From an uncultured Acidobacteriota bacterium (GTDB lineage Bacteria; Acidobacteriota; Terriglobia; UBA7540), in assembly GCA_937900045.1 (NCBI GenBank), contig CALCEB010000225.1, positions 1-62,779 of the forward strand: a stretch of 62,779 nt of DNA, given 5' to 3'. The notes under the pieces were generated by a model. That model was not told the DNA's origin and did not search any database. It worked only from the letters and a program-made list of their open reading frames with translations. The translations under genes and the position numbers were made by a program. How positions within the stretch are numbered: the first letter of the stretch is position 1; each line of letters starts with the position of its first letter. Positions 45,939-55,159 of the stretch are shown here, one piece after another.

Positions 45939-46124
45939 ATGGCTCGTTCGTGTGAAATCTGCGGTAAAGGCCCCACGTTTGGAAATCGCATCAGCCACGC
46001 TCACAATGTTACCCATCGCCGTTGGCTACCCAATCTGCGGCGGGTACGCACGCTGGTAAAGGGGGCGCATCGCACCCTGATGGTCTGCACGTCCTGCATC
46101 CGGTCTGGCAAAGTTTTGAAATAA
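45939..46124 (+). CDS. rpmB: 50S ribosomal protein L28
   Basis: 61 residues, a complete L28: MARSCEICGKGPTFGNRIS, HRRWLPNLRRVR and CTSCIRSGKVLK. The CxxC pairs (CEIC and CTSC) are the zinc-ribbon form. It is a component of the large ribosomal subunit. Strong start context with CAGGAG upstream. It stands alone downstream of a mobile element that lies between it and the convergent/divergent parvulin gene. Confidence 0.97.
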   Translation: MARSCEICGKGPTFGNRISHAHNVTHRRWLPNLRRVRTLVKGAHRTLMVCTSCIRSGKVLK

Positions 46125-46228
46125 GCCGGCAAACCTTTTCAATCCTCGCCTTCACTAGCAGGAATCCAAAGCGGCAAGACGGTTGTCCTGGAATTTTCCA
46201 CTCATCCTAAACTCCGGCGGCACGGCGG

Positions 46229-47566
46229 TCATGCCGGCCGCGTGAGTTTGTATACGGTAATCTCCGGTGGTGCGTCAAACCGGATGGGCAGACCAATGGT
46301 TCCAATTCCGCAATTGACGTAAAGCTTCCCGCCCGGTTTTTCAAACCATCCACGGACATAAGGAGTGATGAGCCGCGCCGGGTTGATGTCCTTGCTGATG
46401 AATTCGAGCGAAACCTGGCCGCCGTGTGTGTGTCCGGCCAGACTGAGGCCAATTCCAAGCTCGGCGGCGCGGTCAAAGGTGTTGGGGTTATGGCTTAACA
46501 GAATATTGGCCGTATCCGGGCGCAGAAGTGGCTTTACCCCTTGCAGGTAACGGCGGACAAAAGCCTTTCCTTCGTGCCCGAAGGCCCTATTGGTTTGGAA
46601 ATCCACCCCAATCAGGTTGATCGACTTACCCTGGCATTGAACCGGCATGGCTTCGTGACGGAGAATCCGCACGCCCCGCGCTTGGAAAAGGCGGGTGATG
46701 GAATCCTCCGTGTGAGTGTATATTTCATGGTTGCCCAGGCAGCCGATTACCCCGTAAGGCGCCTTCAGCCCGGTCAGCGCATCGACCACGGCATATTGCG
46801 TGGAAGGATCCCACGTGACGAAATCCCCGGTGAGGGCAATAAGATCGGCGTGCAGGCGGTTGGCAATCGACACGTAGCGGCGGATTTCTGAGGCGGTCAT
46901 GAACGGACCGATGTGCAAATCCGAAAGTTGCAGAATGCGAAAGCCGTCAAATTCTCTTGGAAGCCGGTCCATTTTGACCGGAGTTTCGGTAATTTGCAGG
47001 TTCAGTCGGCCCCGCAGAAGTCCGTAGCCGCCCGCCACAAAAGGAGCCACGCCCAGCGTGAGTGCGGCCCGTTCAAGGAATTGCCGCCGGCCGGGAATTG
47101 CGGAAACTCCGGCATTTATCTCAGGGGATGCCGCCGCATTTCCGGCTGCCTTGATTGGATGCGCATTTTGTTTCTGGGTCGATGTCGCTGCTTGGCGCGC
47201 CAGCCAGGATGCAGAACGGAACAGGCGGCTGGGGATGAGGTACAGAACCAGAACGATGACGTATCCCGTGAGTGATCCGAAAAGCCAGCATCCGAAAGGA
47301 GCATCGATCAATGCGGCCTTCAGGTTCAATTCCGTGGTTGCGCCGGCTCCTCCACGGTGCCACAGGTAATTCCAGAGAAGAACGAAGTACAATGCCAACA
47401 AGGCGTATCCAAGAAGGCGGCGGATTGTATGCGAATGCACGCATCGCCGCAGCAGGCCACCAACGCGGCGAATCCAATAAACCTGGCTTGCCACGAAGAG
47501 GGCGAGCAGCGCAAGCATAATGCCAAGCCTCAACAATGCGAAATTAGGAATTCGATGGTGAATCAT
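46229..47566 (-). CDS. Membrane metallophosphoesterase (YkuE/YaeI-like)
   Basis: 445 residues. Several N-terminal membrane helices (LRLGIMLALLALFVASQVYW, LLGYALLALYFVLLWNYLW, LTGYVIVLVLYLIP) precede a calcineurin-like domain with all motifs: LQLSDLHIGP, ALTGDFV, LGNHEIY, LLSHNP and LAGHTHGGQ. A short twin-arginine-like stretch (GRRQFLERAAL) lies at the domain border. Relatives cleave phosphodiester or pyrophosphate bonds of lipid or nucleotide substrates such as UDP-diacylglucosamine; the exact substrate is unknown. Convergent with rpmB. Confidence 0.88.
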   Translation of the reverse strand: MIHHRIPNFALLRLGIMLALLALFVASQVYWIRRVGGLLRRCVHSHTIRRLLGYALLALYFVLLWNYLWHRGGAGATTELNLKAALIDAPFGCWLFGSLTGYVIVLVLYLIPSRLFRSASWLARQAATSTQKQNAHPIKAAGNAAASPEINAGVSAIPGRRQFLERAALTLGVAPFVAGGYGLLRGRLNLQITETPVKMDRLPREFDGFRILQLSDLHIGPFMTASEIRRYVSIANRLHADLIALTGDFVTWDPSTQYAVVDALTGLKAPYGVIGCLGNHEIYTHTEDSITRLFQARGVRILRHEAMPVQCQGKSINLIGVDFQTNRAFGHEGKAFVRRYLQGVKPLLRPDTANILLSHNPNTFDRAAELGIGLSLAGHTHGGQVSLEFISKDINPARLITPYVRGWFEKPGGKLYVNCGIGTIGLPIRFDAPPEITVYKLTRPA

Positions 47567-47920
47567 GATTCAGGATTTGCCTTTCAATTCAGTCTTTACC
47601 AGGTATAAAAACTTGAAATTCCAGGTTATAGGCCTAAGTAGATAGCGGCTGATTCAGGTCTGTCATTTAGGGCCTACGGCCCGCGAAAGCTCATGAAAAT
47701 TACTCGCGGTCAGGCGAGGGCGGAACCCATGACGTTAATTCCTTTGTTTTCAGTGCGGCCTAATTTGTGATCGAGCATTTTCGACCCAGCGGTTGAATGG
47801 AGATTTTTTGGAGGTCGCGAACGAATCCATCCTTAACCTTGAGATAGACCAGAGGAAGCACGGGCAATTTTCCCGCATTCCCACTGGTGCGATGTTCACA
47901 ATCAGGCGTTGGCTCCCATC
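47567..47920. other. Gene-free stretch
   Basis: About 350 bases between the metallophosphoesterase start and the mobile element at 47929. I see no credible ORF, RNA gene or promoter that I can name, although both upstream leaders must lie here. Confidence 0.4.
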
Positions 47921-47928
47921 CGTCGTCC

Positions 47929-48034
47929 GGTAGTGTCTCAGTTTGCTGTAGCGGCGCTCTATGAGCGCCGGAAACCGTTGAATATAAAAGTTCGGCGCTC
48001 ATAGAGCGCCGCTACAGCAAACTGAGACACCACC
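47929..48034. mobile_element. Non-autonomous inverted-repeat element with perfect 8-bp target duplication, copy 4
   Basis: 106 bp. Ends GGTAGTGTCTCAGTTTG and CAAACTGAGACACCACC are inverted copies. Two 8-bp-stem hairpins (CGGCGCTC-TAT-GAGCGCCG and its mirrored copy with loop ATA) sit inside. Flanks are CGTCGTCC at 47921-47928 and 48035-48042, perfect. This is the best preserved copy and is used here as the type. Confidence 0.85.
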
Positions 48035-48168
48035 CGTCGTCCACAAAACTTGGAAGACGTCCCCCTTTCGATTATAATGCTCAAGCAGCCATGAAGGGGC
48101 GCTAATCTGCAAACTTGCTGCGTCCACCCGGCTTTATCAATTAAATTCAATTCCCGGCAGGTAAAGGC

Positions 48169-48651
48169 GTGGCCAACCCAAACGTTACGGCGGAAACGGA
48201 AACGAGTGTGGTTTATACGGTGACTGACATCATGAAGCTTTTGCCTCACCGCTACCCGTTCCTGCTGGTGGACCGCATCCTGGAGCTTGAAGCTGATAAA
48301 AGGATAGTTGGGTTGAAGAACGTGACGGTCAATGAGGAATTCTTCCAGGGGCATTTTCCCGGGGTACCCGTCATGCCCGGAGTCCTGGTGGTAGAATCCA
48401 TGGCGCAGGTGGCCGGGGTGATGATTTACCGGGATCTTCCCGAGCGTGAAAGCAAGTTGGTTTACTTCACCGGGATTGAGGGCGCGAAATTCCGCCGCCC
48501 GGTCGTCCCCGGGGATCAGTTGCGCTTGGAAGTAGGTCTGCTGAACAGGAGGAGCAATTTCGGCAAAGTTGACGCCCGTGCCACCGTCGAAGGCAAGCTG
48601 GTGGCTCAAGCCGTCCTGATGTTTGCAATCATCGACCGTCCCGGAAAATGA
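48169..48651 (+). CDS. fabZ: 3-hydroxyacyl-ACP dehydratase FabZ
   Basis: 160 residues; GTG start with AAAGG upstream. Hotdog fold with the catalytic His in LLPHRYPFLLVDR and Glu in MPGVLVVESMAQVAG. It dehydrates 3-hydroxyacyl-ACP in fatty acid synthesis and competes with lipid A synthesis for hydroxyacyl-ACP. It overlaps lpxA by 4 bases (ATGA), the classic fabZ-lpxA coupling. Confidence 0.95.
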   Translation: MANPNVTAETETSVVYTVTDIMKLLPHRYPFLLVDRILELEADKRIVGLKNVTVNEEFFQGHFPGVPVMPGVLVVESMAQVAGVMIYRDLPERESKLVYFTGIEGAKFRRPVVPGDQLRLEVGLLNRRSNFGKVDARATVEGKLVAQAVLMFAIIDRPGK

Positions 48652-49424
48652 AAGCCCACCCAACCGCCATTGTTCATCCGCAAGCAAAAATTGCCTCCTC
48701 GGTCACCGTGGGCGCTTACAGCATCATCGGCTCCGGCGTGGAATTGGGAGCAGATTGCGAGGTGATGTCCCACGTGGTGATCGATGGGAATACCCGGGCC
48801 GGTGTCGGGAACCGTTTTTACCCTTATGCCTCCGTGGGGTTGGATCCGCAAGACTTGAAGTACAAAGGTGAACCGACGCGGCTCGAGATGGGTGACGGGA
48901 ATATTGTCCGCGAGTTTGTGACCCTCCATCGTGGCACGGCGGAGGGCGGCGGCGTGACCCGTATTGGCAGCAAGAATTTGTTAATGGCTTATGTTCACAT
49001 CGCCCACGATTGCCAGCTCGGGGACTCGATCATTATGGCCAACGCCGCGTCGCTTGCAGGGCACGTTAAGATTGGGAACCAGGCCGTGGTGGGGGCCTTC
49101 TGCGGCGTTCACCAGTTCTGCCGCATCGGCGCTTACAGCTTCCTGGGCAGCTATACCGTGGTGAACAAGGACATTTTGCCCTATTCCAAGACCAGCGCGC
49201 CCCGCCCTGTGGAAGTGCTGGGCGCAAACCGCATTGGCCTCGAGCGGCGCGGCTTGACGGATGAAGAAATCAGGGAAATTGAAAGGGCTTTCCGTGTCCT
49301 ATACCGTTCGAAACTGAATACCAGCCAGGCGATAGAGGCTTTGGAGGCGCAAGGGATTCAATCCGAGCATGTGCAGGCCATGGTGGACTTTATCCGTACC
49401 TCGGAGAGGGGTATTGCGAAATAG
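48648..49424 (+). CDS. lpxA: Acyl-ACP:UDP-N-acetylglucosamine O-acyltransferase LpxA
   Basis: 258 residues, ATGA-coupled to fabZ. Left-handed beta-helix hexapeptide repeats (VTVGAYSIIGSGVELGADC, VVIDGNTRAG) with the catalytic His in YVHIAHDCQLG, and the C-terminal helical domain (GLTDEEIREIERAFRVLY). It transfers a 3-hydroxyacyl chain to UDP-GlcNAc, the first step of lipid A biosynthesis in the cytoplasm. Together with fabZ this proves an outer membrane with lipopolysaccharide. Confidence 0.97.
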   Translation: MKAHPTAIVHPQAKIASSVTVGAYSIIGSGVELGADCEVMSHVVIDGNTRAGVGNRFYPYASVGLDPQDLKYKGEPTRLEMGDGNIVREFVTLHRGTAEGGGVTRIGSKNLLMAYVHIAHDCQLGDSIIMANAASLAGHVKIGNQAVVGAFCGVHQFCRIGAYSFLGSYTVVNKDILPYSKTSAPRPVEVLGANRIGLERRGLTDEEIREIERAFRVLYRSKLNTSQAIEALEAQGIQSEHVQAMVDFIRTSERGIAK

Positions 49425-49696
49425 GAAAAGCTTGGATTCCGCGCAAGGTCATGCGTTTCCCCCGGACTGTCATTCCTGAGGAGGCGGGAATCCATGCGTC
49501 GCAAGGGCGCAAGCTTGCCGGAGTTGTGCCCGCACTCAAAATTGAAGGAACGAAGCTAGAATGTCTATGAAAACAAAGGATCTTGGTTTTGGAACGGCGC
49601 ATCGAGCCTGGTTGGGGCTGGCAAGACCGTCAGAAGTCTGTGCCCAACCGCGCCCTCATCAATGAGTTGAAAACTATTCCCGTTACGGACTTATTC

Positions 49697-50572
49697 ATGA
49701 ACGAATCGGTCAGGGCTTTTTCCCAAACCGGATCCCAACAACCGGCCTCAAATGGGCGGCTGGCAATCATCGCCGGCAATGGCCGGTTTCCTTTTCTGGT
49801 GCTCGAAGCGGCGCGAGGGCAGGGAATCGATCCGTTGGTTATTGCCATTCGAGAAGAAGCATCGCCCGAACTCTCATCCCACACAACCTCTATTCACTGG
49901 TTGAGCCTGGGGGAGGCGGCCAAAGTTTTTGAGCTGCTTCAGACCGGAAAAATCGAAAAGATTCTGCTGGCAGGGCAGGTCCAGCACCGCCAGCTTTACA
50001 GCGCGATTCGTCCTGATGGGGTAGTGACGCAGGCGCTAAACGAACTGGACCGGAAGAACACGGACTCTTTGATCGGGACCTTTGTGAAAATGGTTGAAGC
50101 GATGGGGATCGAGGTGCTGGATTCCACGCACTTTATTAAGCCCTTGCTGGCCGGCGAAGGAGTATTAACTCATCGGCCGCCCCGGCCGGATGAGATCGCC
50201 GACATGGATTATGGCCGCGCAATCGCCAAGGCCGTTGCCGGGATCGACATCGGTCAAACTGTGGTAGTGGCCGACCGGGCTTGCGTCGCTGTGGAGGCCA
50301 TGGAGGGAACCGATGCCACCATCGAACGGGCGGCGGCGCTGAGCAACGGCCGGCGGTTAGTGGTGGTGAAGGTGAGCAAGCCGCAGCAAGACATGCGGTT
50401 TGACGTTCCGGTGATCGGCCTGAAAACAATCGAAGTGATGCGGCGGGCCAATGCCCAGGTGCTGGCCGTTGATGCGGGCAAGACATTGCTCTTTGAGCGG
50501 GATCATTTGCTGGAAGCCGCCAATGACGCCGCAATTTCCATTGTGGGAATGAAGAGCGAAACGGAGAAATGA
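49697..50572 (+). CDS. lpxI: UDP-2,3-diacylglucosamine pyrophosphatase LpxI
   Basis: 291 residues from the ATG at 49697; the frame is open from 49583 but the extension is not conserved-looking. GRLAIIAGNGRFPFLVLEAARGQG opens the N-terminal domain; the C-terminal LpxI domain has DYGRAIAKAVAGIDIGQTVVV, AVEAMEGTDATIERA and DVPVIGLKTIEVM with the catalytic Asp/Glu region. It removes UMP from UDP-diacylglucosamine, replacing LpxH in many bacteria. The cluster order fabZ-lpxA-lpxI is typical. Roughly 270 bases separate it from lpxA, including a partial GTCATTCC-type repeat near 49468. Confidence 0.93.
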   Translation: MNESVRAFSQTGSQQPASNGRLAIIAGNGRFPFLVLEAARGQGIDPLVIAIREEASPELSSHTTSIHWLSLGEAAKVFELLQTGKIEKILLAGQVQHRQLYSAIRPDGVVTQALNELDRKNTDSLIGTFVKMVEAMGIEVLDSTHFIKPLLAGEGVLTHRPPRPDEIADMDYGRAIAKAVAGIDIGQTVVVADRACVAVEAMEGTDATIERAAALSNGRRLVVVKVSKPQQDMRFDVPVIGLKTIEVMRRANAQVLAVDAGKTLLFERDHLLEAANDAAISIVGMKSETEK

Positions 50573-50665
50573 GAGAAGTCCGCCCTCGGGGAAAACGCTC
50601 AGGCCGCGGAAATGTTCTCTGCGAGTCCTGTAAAATAGCCTCTGGCAAGGGATGAAAGGGAAGGT

Positions 50666-51652
50666 TTGGCCGAAAGAATACGAGTTGGTGTCGTGGGCGT
50701 GGGTGAGCACGGAGAGCGCCATGCGCGCCGGTACGCGGAGATCGAATCGGCGGAGCTTGCAGGCGTTTATGATATTCGCTCCGGCCGTTGCCAAAAGGTA
50801 GCGGCGGAGTTGGGAGTTCATGCTTTCGCCTCACTCGAAGAGGCGCTACGATCCATTCAAGCCGCAAGCATCGCCATTCCTACCACGGACCATGCCGTTG
50901 TCGCGCGCCGGGCGTTCGAATTCGGGGTTGATGTTTTGATTGAAAAACCCATCACCCGGACGGTGGAAGAAGCGGATGAGCTGATCCAGCTTTCAGAATC
51001 ATCCGGTCGCGTCCTCCAAGTGGGCCACATTGAGCGATTCAACCCGGGCGTCGTTGCCGCCAAGTCGATCACCCGCCAGCCGCTATTTTTTGAAGTGCAT
51101 CGGCTCGGTGTCTTCAGTCCCCGCAGCCTGGACGTGGACGTTGTTTACGATTTGATGATCCACGACCTGGATTTGGTTCTTTGGATGGTGGGCGCGCCGC
51201 CCCGCGAGGTCCGTGCGGTGGGTCTGCCCGTGCTCACCAACCGCGTGGACATTGCCAATGCACGGGTTGAATTCGAAAATGGAGCGGTTGCGAACTTCAC
51301 CGCCAGCCGCGTCAGCACCGAAAAGGTGCGGAAATTCCGCTATTTTCAGCCCAATGAGTACGTCTCGATCGATTTCTCGCGTCAGGACGCGCTGGTGATC
51401 AGTGTAGACCACACAAAACCTAATCCCGAGATGGGCTTCCGCAAACTGGAGACTCGACCGGTAGAGCCGTTGCGAGCCGAGCTTGAGGCGTTTCTGGATT
51501 CGGTCAAGACGCGGCGCGCTCCGCTGGCCGCGGGCAGGGAAGGCAGAGCGGCATTGGCGCTCGCCGCAGAAGTCATGGATCACATCGAACGCCACGCCGG
51601 CCAAGTGCATCTCACTCTGAGTCCCCCGGCTGGACACGCCGGTGAGATTTGA
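50666..51652 (+). CDS. Gfo/Idh/MocA oxidoreductase of the lipid A gene cluster
   Basis: 328 residues; TTG start with AAAGGG upstream (no in-frame ATG nearby). Rossmann motif VGVVGVGEHGERHARRY, the Glu-Lys-Pro motif IEKPITRTVEEA, and VYDLMIHDLDLVLWM, the conserved C-terminal pattern. Located directly after lpxI. In Acidithiobacillus a Gfo/Idh-type gene (gnnA) beside lpxA oxidises UDP-GlcNAc at C3 so that an amino group can be added, giving amide-linked lipid A. This gene may do the same, but the aminotransferase partner gnnB is not here, so this is only a hypothesis. Confidence 0.85.
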   Translation: MAERIRVGVVGVGEHGERHARRYAEIESAELAGVYDIRSGRCQKVAAELGVHAFASLEEALRSIQAASIAIPTTDHAVVARRAFEFGVDVLIEKPITRTVEEADELIQLSESSGRVLQVGHIERFNPGVVAAKSITRQPLFFEVHRLGVFSPRSLDVDVVYDLMIHDLDLVLWMVGAPPREVRAVGLPVLTNRVDIANARVEFENGAVANFTASRVSTEKVRKFRYFQPNEYVSIDFSRQDALVISVDHTKPNPEMGFRKLETRPVEPLRAELEAFLDSVKTRRAPLAAGREGRAALALAAEVMDHIERHAGQVHLTLSPPAGHAGEI

Positions 51653-51791
51653 AGCCTCAGCAACGGAGTTTCTTCCGCGTCTGATCAGAAATTAAGACAG
51701 CCTTCAAGACTTTACCAGGGCTTTACGATGAGTGGGACGGGAGCGCGTCCATTGCTATATAATCAGATATCGGAAGCGACTGGACTTCGTA

Positions 51792-52835
51792 ATGAACTCT
51801 GAGCCTTCGCTCAATCTGCTTCTTGAGCTTGAATCTGAAGTCACGCGGTGGCGGCGCAGGACGATGTTCCTGCTCTCCATCATGCTTCACATCCTTCTTG
51901 CCCTGCTTTTGATTGTTTCCCCCGGCCTTCTCCGGCGGGGAGAGTCACTGCTGGGAATTCATCCTCAGCCCCAGCCTAAACAAGAGACGACGTTTCTACT
52001 CCTGCCGCCGGATGTTCTGCGGCGGCTTAAGAGTCCTCCCAAGACCAACATCCTCTCCGACAAGAACCGTCTGGCGCAGGGCCACGCTCCCAAGATCAAC
52101 CCCAAAGCCTTGCGCATGCCTTATATGAAAGGTAATACCAAATTGCCGGAAGTGGCGGGTGGTGGCAAGCCTAAACCCAAGCCTGCTTCGCCTGCGCCCC
52201 AACCGGCCGTCCAACCCAAACCGCAGTCTGCGCCTCCCGGCCAGCAAACCCAGGCTCAGGTTCAGCGCCCCACCCCGCCCACCAAGCAAGATTCTGAGCA
52301 AAGCAAACTGCGGCTGGAGGATGTTCAGACTCCAAAGCCGCAACCCAACACGCTGGCAGAAGCAATGGGAATGTCTACGCCTGAAGAAGTCATGCGCCAG
52401 TCCATGCAGGGAGCTGCGCAGAACCGGTCAGTCCGGGGGATTCCGGGCCCCGGCGATTCGCCCGCACAATTCAATAACCCTAACTCGAACTTCTCAACGG
52501 AAGGCCCCATCATTCTTTCCGACACGCGGGGAGTGGATTTCGGGCCTTACTTAGCCCGCATCCTGATGATCGTGAAACAGAATTGGTATGCGGTGATTCC
52601 GGAATCCGCGCGGTTGGGGGAAAAGGGCCGGACAGCAATTGTGTTTGAAATTCTAAAGGACGGGTCAGTGCCCCAACTCCGCCTGGTCGGGGCATCGGGA
52701 CATGTGGCGCTGGATCGCGCGGCGCTCGCCAGCATCCGTGCTTCGATCCCCTTTCCTCCGCTGCCCCAGGAATTTACGGGCAAGCACCTGGTACTCCAAT
52801 TTAATTTTCTCTATAACCTGGGCTACGGCCCATAG
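51792..52835 (+). CDS. TonB-like energy-transducing protein
   Basis: 347 residues from ATG 51792; an upstream start at 51732 is weaker. One N-terminal membrane helix (TMFLLSIMLHILLALLLIVSP), a long Pro/Lys/Gln-rich region (about 110-200: KPKPKPASPAPQPAVQPKP), and a C-terminal TonB domain (about 260-347: YLARILMIVKQNWYAVIPE, GRTAIVFEILKDGSVPQLRL, LDRAALASIRASIPFPPLP). It couples the inner-membrane proton gradient to outer-membrane receptors such as 17109-20435. ExbB/ExbD genes are not in the window. Confidence 0.9.
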   Translation: MNSEPSLNLLLELESEVTRWRRRTMFLLSIMLHILLALLLIVSPGLLRRGESLLGIHPQPQPKQETTFLLLPPDVLRRLKSPPKTNILSDKNRLAQGHAPKINPKALRMPYMKGNTKLPEVAGGGKPKPKPASPAPQPAVQPKPQSAPPGQQTQAQVQRPTPPTKQDSEQSKLRLEDVQTPKPQPNTLAEAMGMSTPEEVMRQSMQGAAQNRSVRGIPGPGDSPAQFNNPNSNFSTEGPIILSDTRGVDFGPYLARILMIVKQNWYAVIPESARLGEKGRTAIVFEILKDGSVPQLRLVGASGHVALDRAALASIRASIPFPPLPQEFTGKHLVLQFNFLYNLGYGP

Positions 52836-52955
52836 ACGCCTGAGTATCTGAAGTGAAGTGGTTGATACCGGCAGGTTGGTTTGAGCCGTTTGGCCGCCGG
52901 TCCGGCCCGTGGTATAAGACGGCATCAAGGCAGAGCAGCGTCGCGGCTGGAACTC

Positions 52956-54251
52956 TTATGCCTCAATCTCCACAGGTGCGATTCGTTGCACTACGCCATA
53001 GATGCTGAGTACGGCTAGAAGTGGGAAAATGCCCGCTGTCAGAAGTACGGGATAATAAGAGAAGTGATCCACCACAATTCCTGTCAGAAGCATCGTGACC
53101 ATTACCATGCCACTGTCTGCAAGCCCGCCGATGCCACTGACGCTTCCAACTACGGAAGCGGGAAATATATCACCGACTGAGCTGATGTAGTTAGCCGTCA
53201 TCCATTGGTTGCCGAACACCGCGAGGCAGATCACGAAAACAGCCATCAAGCTGCTTTCAATAAAGGGGAGAACCAGGCTGAGTGTGGCCAGGATGGCTCC
53301 CAAAATGAATCCCAACTTACGGGCGAAGTCGGTTGTCGCCCCGCGCCGGATGAGGCCATCCGAAAAATACCCGCCAGCAATATTGCCAATGCACCCCGCG
53401 AGAAAAGGCATCCAGGCAAGAAGACCAATCGTCACATAAGCCATTCCCCGGCCATGGCGGAGATATTCGGGGAGCCAATACCAATAAAAGCTGGTTAGAG
53501 GACCGGTAAGAGCCCGGAAGATCATCAGCCCCACCACCTGCCGCTGGCGGATAAGCCTTTTCAAGTTGACGATACTCTTCCCTTGCGGAACTGGGGGTGG
53601 CGGATCTGGAAGGGAGGCCGTTATGTTTGAAAGATGACGAGGGAAGAACCGCAACCACGGAATCAGCCAGATCAGCCCCAGCAGACTGGGCAGGAAAAAT
53701 GCGGCGCGCCAGCCGAATTTAACGGTCATCAAGACCACAAGCGGCGGAGCAATCACGGCCCCCAGTTGGGCGCCGCCATTGAAGTAGCCGCCCGCCCGTC
53801 CGCGATCCTTCGGGGCAAAGATTTGTGCAACCACTTTGATTCCGCCACTGTAGTTGCCGCACTCGGTGATCCCCAGGAAAAATCGAAAGGTGAGCAAGCT
53901 GTTCAGCCCCCGGCTGATTCCGTGGAGCGCATTCACTACCGACCACGCAACGAAGATCAGCGCGAAGCCGATGCGTGGGCCCACCACGTCCATGAAAAAT
54001 CCGGCTGGCACTTGACCCAGAATCATGCCCAGTTGAAATGCGAAAATAATGTAAGAGTATTGCGTGTTGGATAGAGAGAGTTGGTCTCGCAGGACCGGGG
54101 CGACAACGGAGAGTACCTGGCGGTCAACAAGGTTGATGCCGATGGATGCGGAAAGAAGTCCGACGATCAGCCATCGCCGCTGATCGTCCCGGCCGCCGGA
54201 CTCTGGCCGTGGAAGGCCGGATGGGGTTATCGGGTCAAGGATTGGCCGCAT
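52956..54251 (-). CDS. MFS transporter, anion:cation symporter (hexuronate/sugar-acid) family
   Basis: 431 residues with about 12 membrane helices. NLVDRQVLSVVAPVLRDQL and the loop 2-3 motif GFFMDVVGPRIGF belong to the ACS family (ExuT, GarP, DgoT-like), as does RFFLGITECGNYSGGIKVV. Members import glucarate, galacturonate or other sugar acids with protons. Uptake of a sugar acid such as rhamnonate or galacturonate from pectin would suit the window, but substrate is inferred. It is transcribed away from the following 850-base gap. Confidence 0.9.
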   Translation of the reverse strand: MRPILDPITPSGLPRPESGGRDDQRRWLIVGLLSASIGINLVDRQVLSVVAPVLRDQLSLSNTQYSYIIFAFQLGMILGQVPAGFFMDVVGPRIGFALIFVAWSVVNALHGISRGLNSLLTFRFFLGITECGNYSGGIKVVAQIFAPKDRGRAGGYFNGGAQLGAVIAPPLVVLMTVKFGWRAAFFLPSLLGLIWLIPWLRFFPRHLSNITASLPDPPPPVPQGKSIVNLKRLIRQRQVVGLMIFRALTGPLTSFYWYWLPEYLRHGRGMAYVTIGLLAWMPFLAGCIGNIAGGYFSDGLIRRGATTDFARKLGFILGAILATLSLVLPFIESSLMAVFVICLAVFGNQWMTANYISSVGDIFPASVVGSVSGIGGLADSGMVMVTMLLTGIVVDHFSYYPVLLTAGIFPLLAVLSIYGVVQRIAPVEIEA

Positions 54252-54296
54252 CGGGTGAATGGCCCTCGAGTTTAATCTGCAGAGCAGACTGTGCGA

Positions 54297-54446
54297 CTAA
54301 GACCCCAGAGCACTGGTGGGCGGGCCCGGAATCTGCTCATTCTGAGGCGGGTAGAAGTTGTGCGGGTAATTGAAATCCTGCGCGCCGAGCGGCAGGCAGA
54401 ACAACAGACCGCAAACCAAGATCATCCCGCGTCCCCATTTGAACAT
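54297..54446 (-). CDS. Possible small exported peptide
   Basis: A 49-codon frame from the ATG at 54446 with a Sec-like signal (MILVCGLLFCLPLGAQ) and a short mature tail rich in Pro and Asn (NYPHNFYPPQNEQIPGPPT). There is no strong ribosome site. It may be a real small secreted protein or chance. The rest of the gap (54447-54900) is markedly AT-rich, with no convincing gene; it could hold a promoter. Confidence 0.3.
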   Translation of the reverse strand: MFKWGRGMILVCGLLFCLPLGAQDFNYPHNFYPPQNEQIPGPPTSALGS

Positions 54447-54904
54447 GACCGCACCGGCCTTAAACTCATTATCGTTCAGTTTGGCGGGAACAAAGCCAGT
54501 TTTTACGTTGTTTTTGCGCGAAAAGTTTGTAACTTGTTGATTATAAGTCAATTGCGTGGGTTTTTTCGAAAAATCTACATAACTTACGTATTATCTATGG
54601 GTTATCCGACTTTTCAATGGCTTTGATCATGGCTTTGAATGGCTTTGTATCATTCGATTTATCCATGTTTTCAGTGTATTACAGGCTTTTCCACAGGCAA
54701 AAAAGTATTATTTTTTCTCTTCTTTTGGCTCGCACCCGCATTTTTACTGGCTGATTCGCATGTTGGCAATGGCTTTGTTCCTCGAGTGTCATTTTGGTCA
54801 TCTTTTTCAATGGGGATTGGCCGGTCATGAGAAACCCTTCACGGGAAGTATATTCCATAGATACTATCATGTAAGTATCTGATTGTCAAGGACTTTTTGA
54901 CTTG

Positions 54905-55011
54905 GGTGGTGGCGTGGTTTGTTGGCTGTAGCGGCGCTCTATGAGCGCCGGAAATCATTGAGGATCCAGTTTCGGCGCTCATAGAGCGCCGCTACAGCAA
55001 ATTGCACCACT
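54905..55011. mobile_element. Non-autonomous inverted-repeat element, copy 5 (worn)
   Basis: About 107 bp. Same two-hairpin core as the copies at 47929 and 60833, right end CAAATTGCACCAC; left end GGTGGTGGCGTGGTTTG is altered. The flanks show no convincing 8-bp duplication, so this looks older. Confidence 0.6.
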
Positions 55012-55102
55012 TCGAGGTCTTTGCCGGTATCGAGCCTTACGAGGGGTATTGCAGTCATGCGTCCGAACATTGAAACCTCCCTTGGCATCAGGAAATCTCC
55101 TC

Positions 55103-55131
55103 TTGATTATTGACAAGGGCCGTAGTACTAT
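55103..55131 (+). promoter_or_regulatory. Probable promoter and operator of the PadR gene
   Basis: TTGATT at 55103-55108 and TACTAT at 55126-55131 are 17 bases apart. The -10 box overlaps the palindrome TAGTACTA at 55123-55130. PadR proteins bind short palindromes, so self-repression at this site is a natural model, not shown. Confidence 0.55.
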
Positions 55132-55159
55132 CCAATGTCGATAACTGAGAGGAGAGAGA

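Noticed and set aside
45949..46120. rpmB frame as a general zinc-ribbon protein
   Set aside because: Complete L28 pattern and length make the ribosomal assignment certain.
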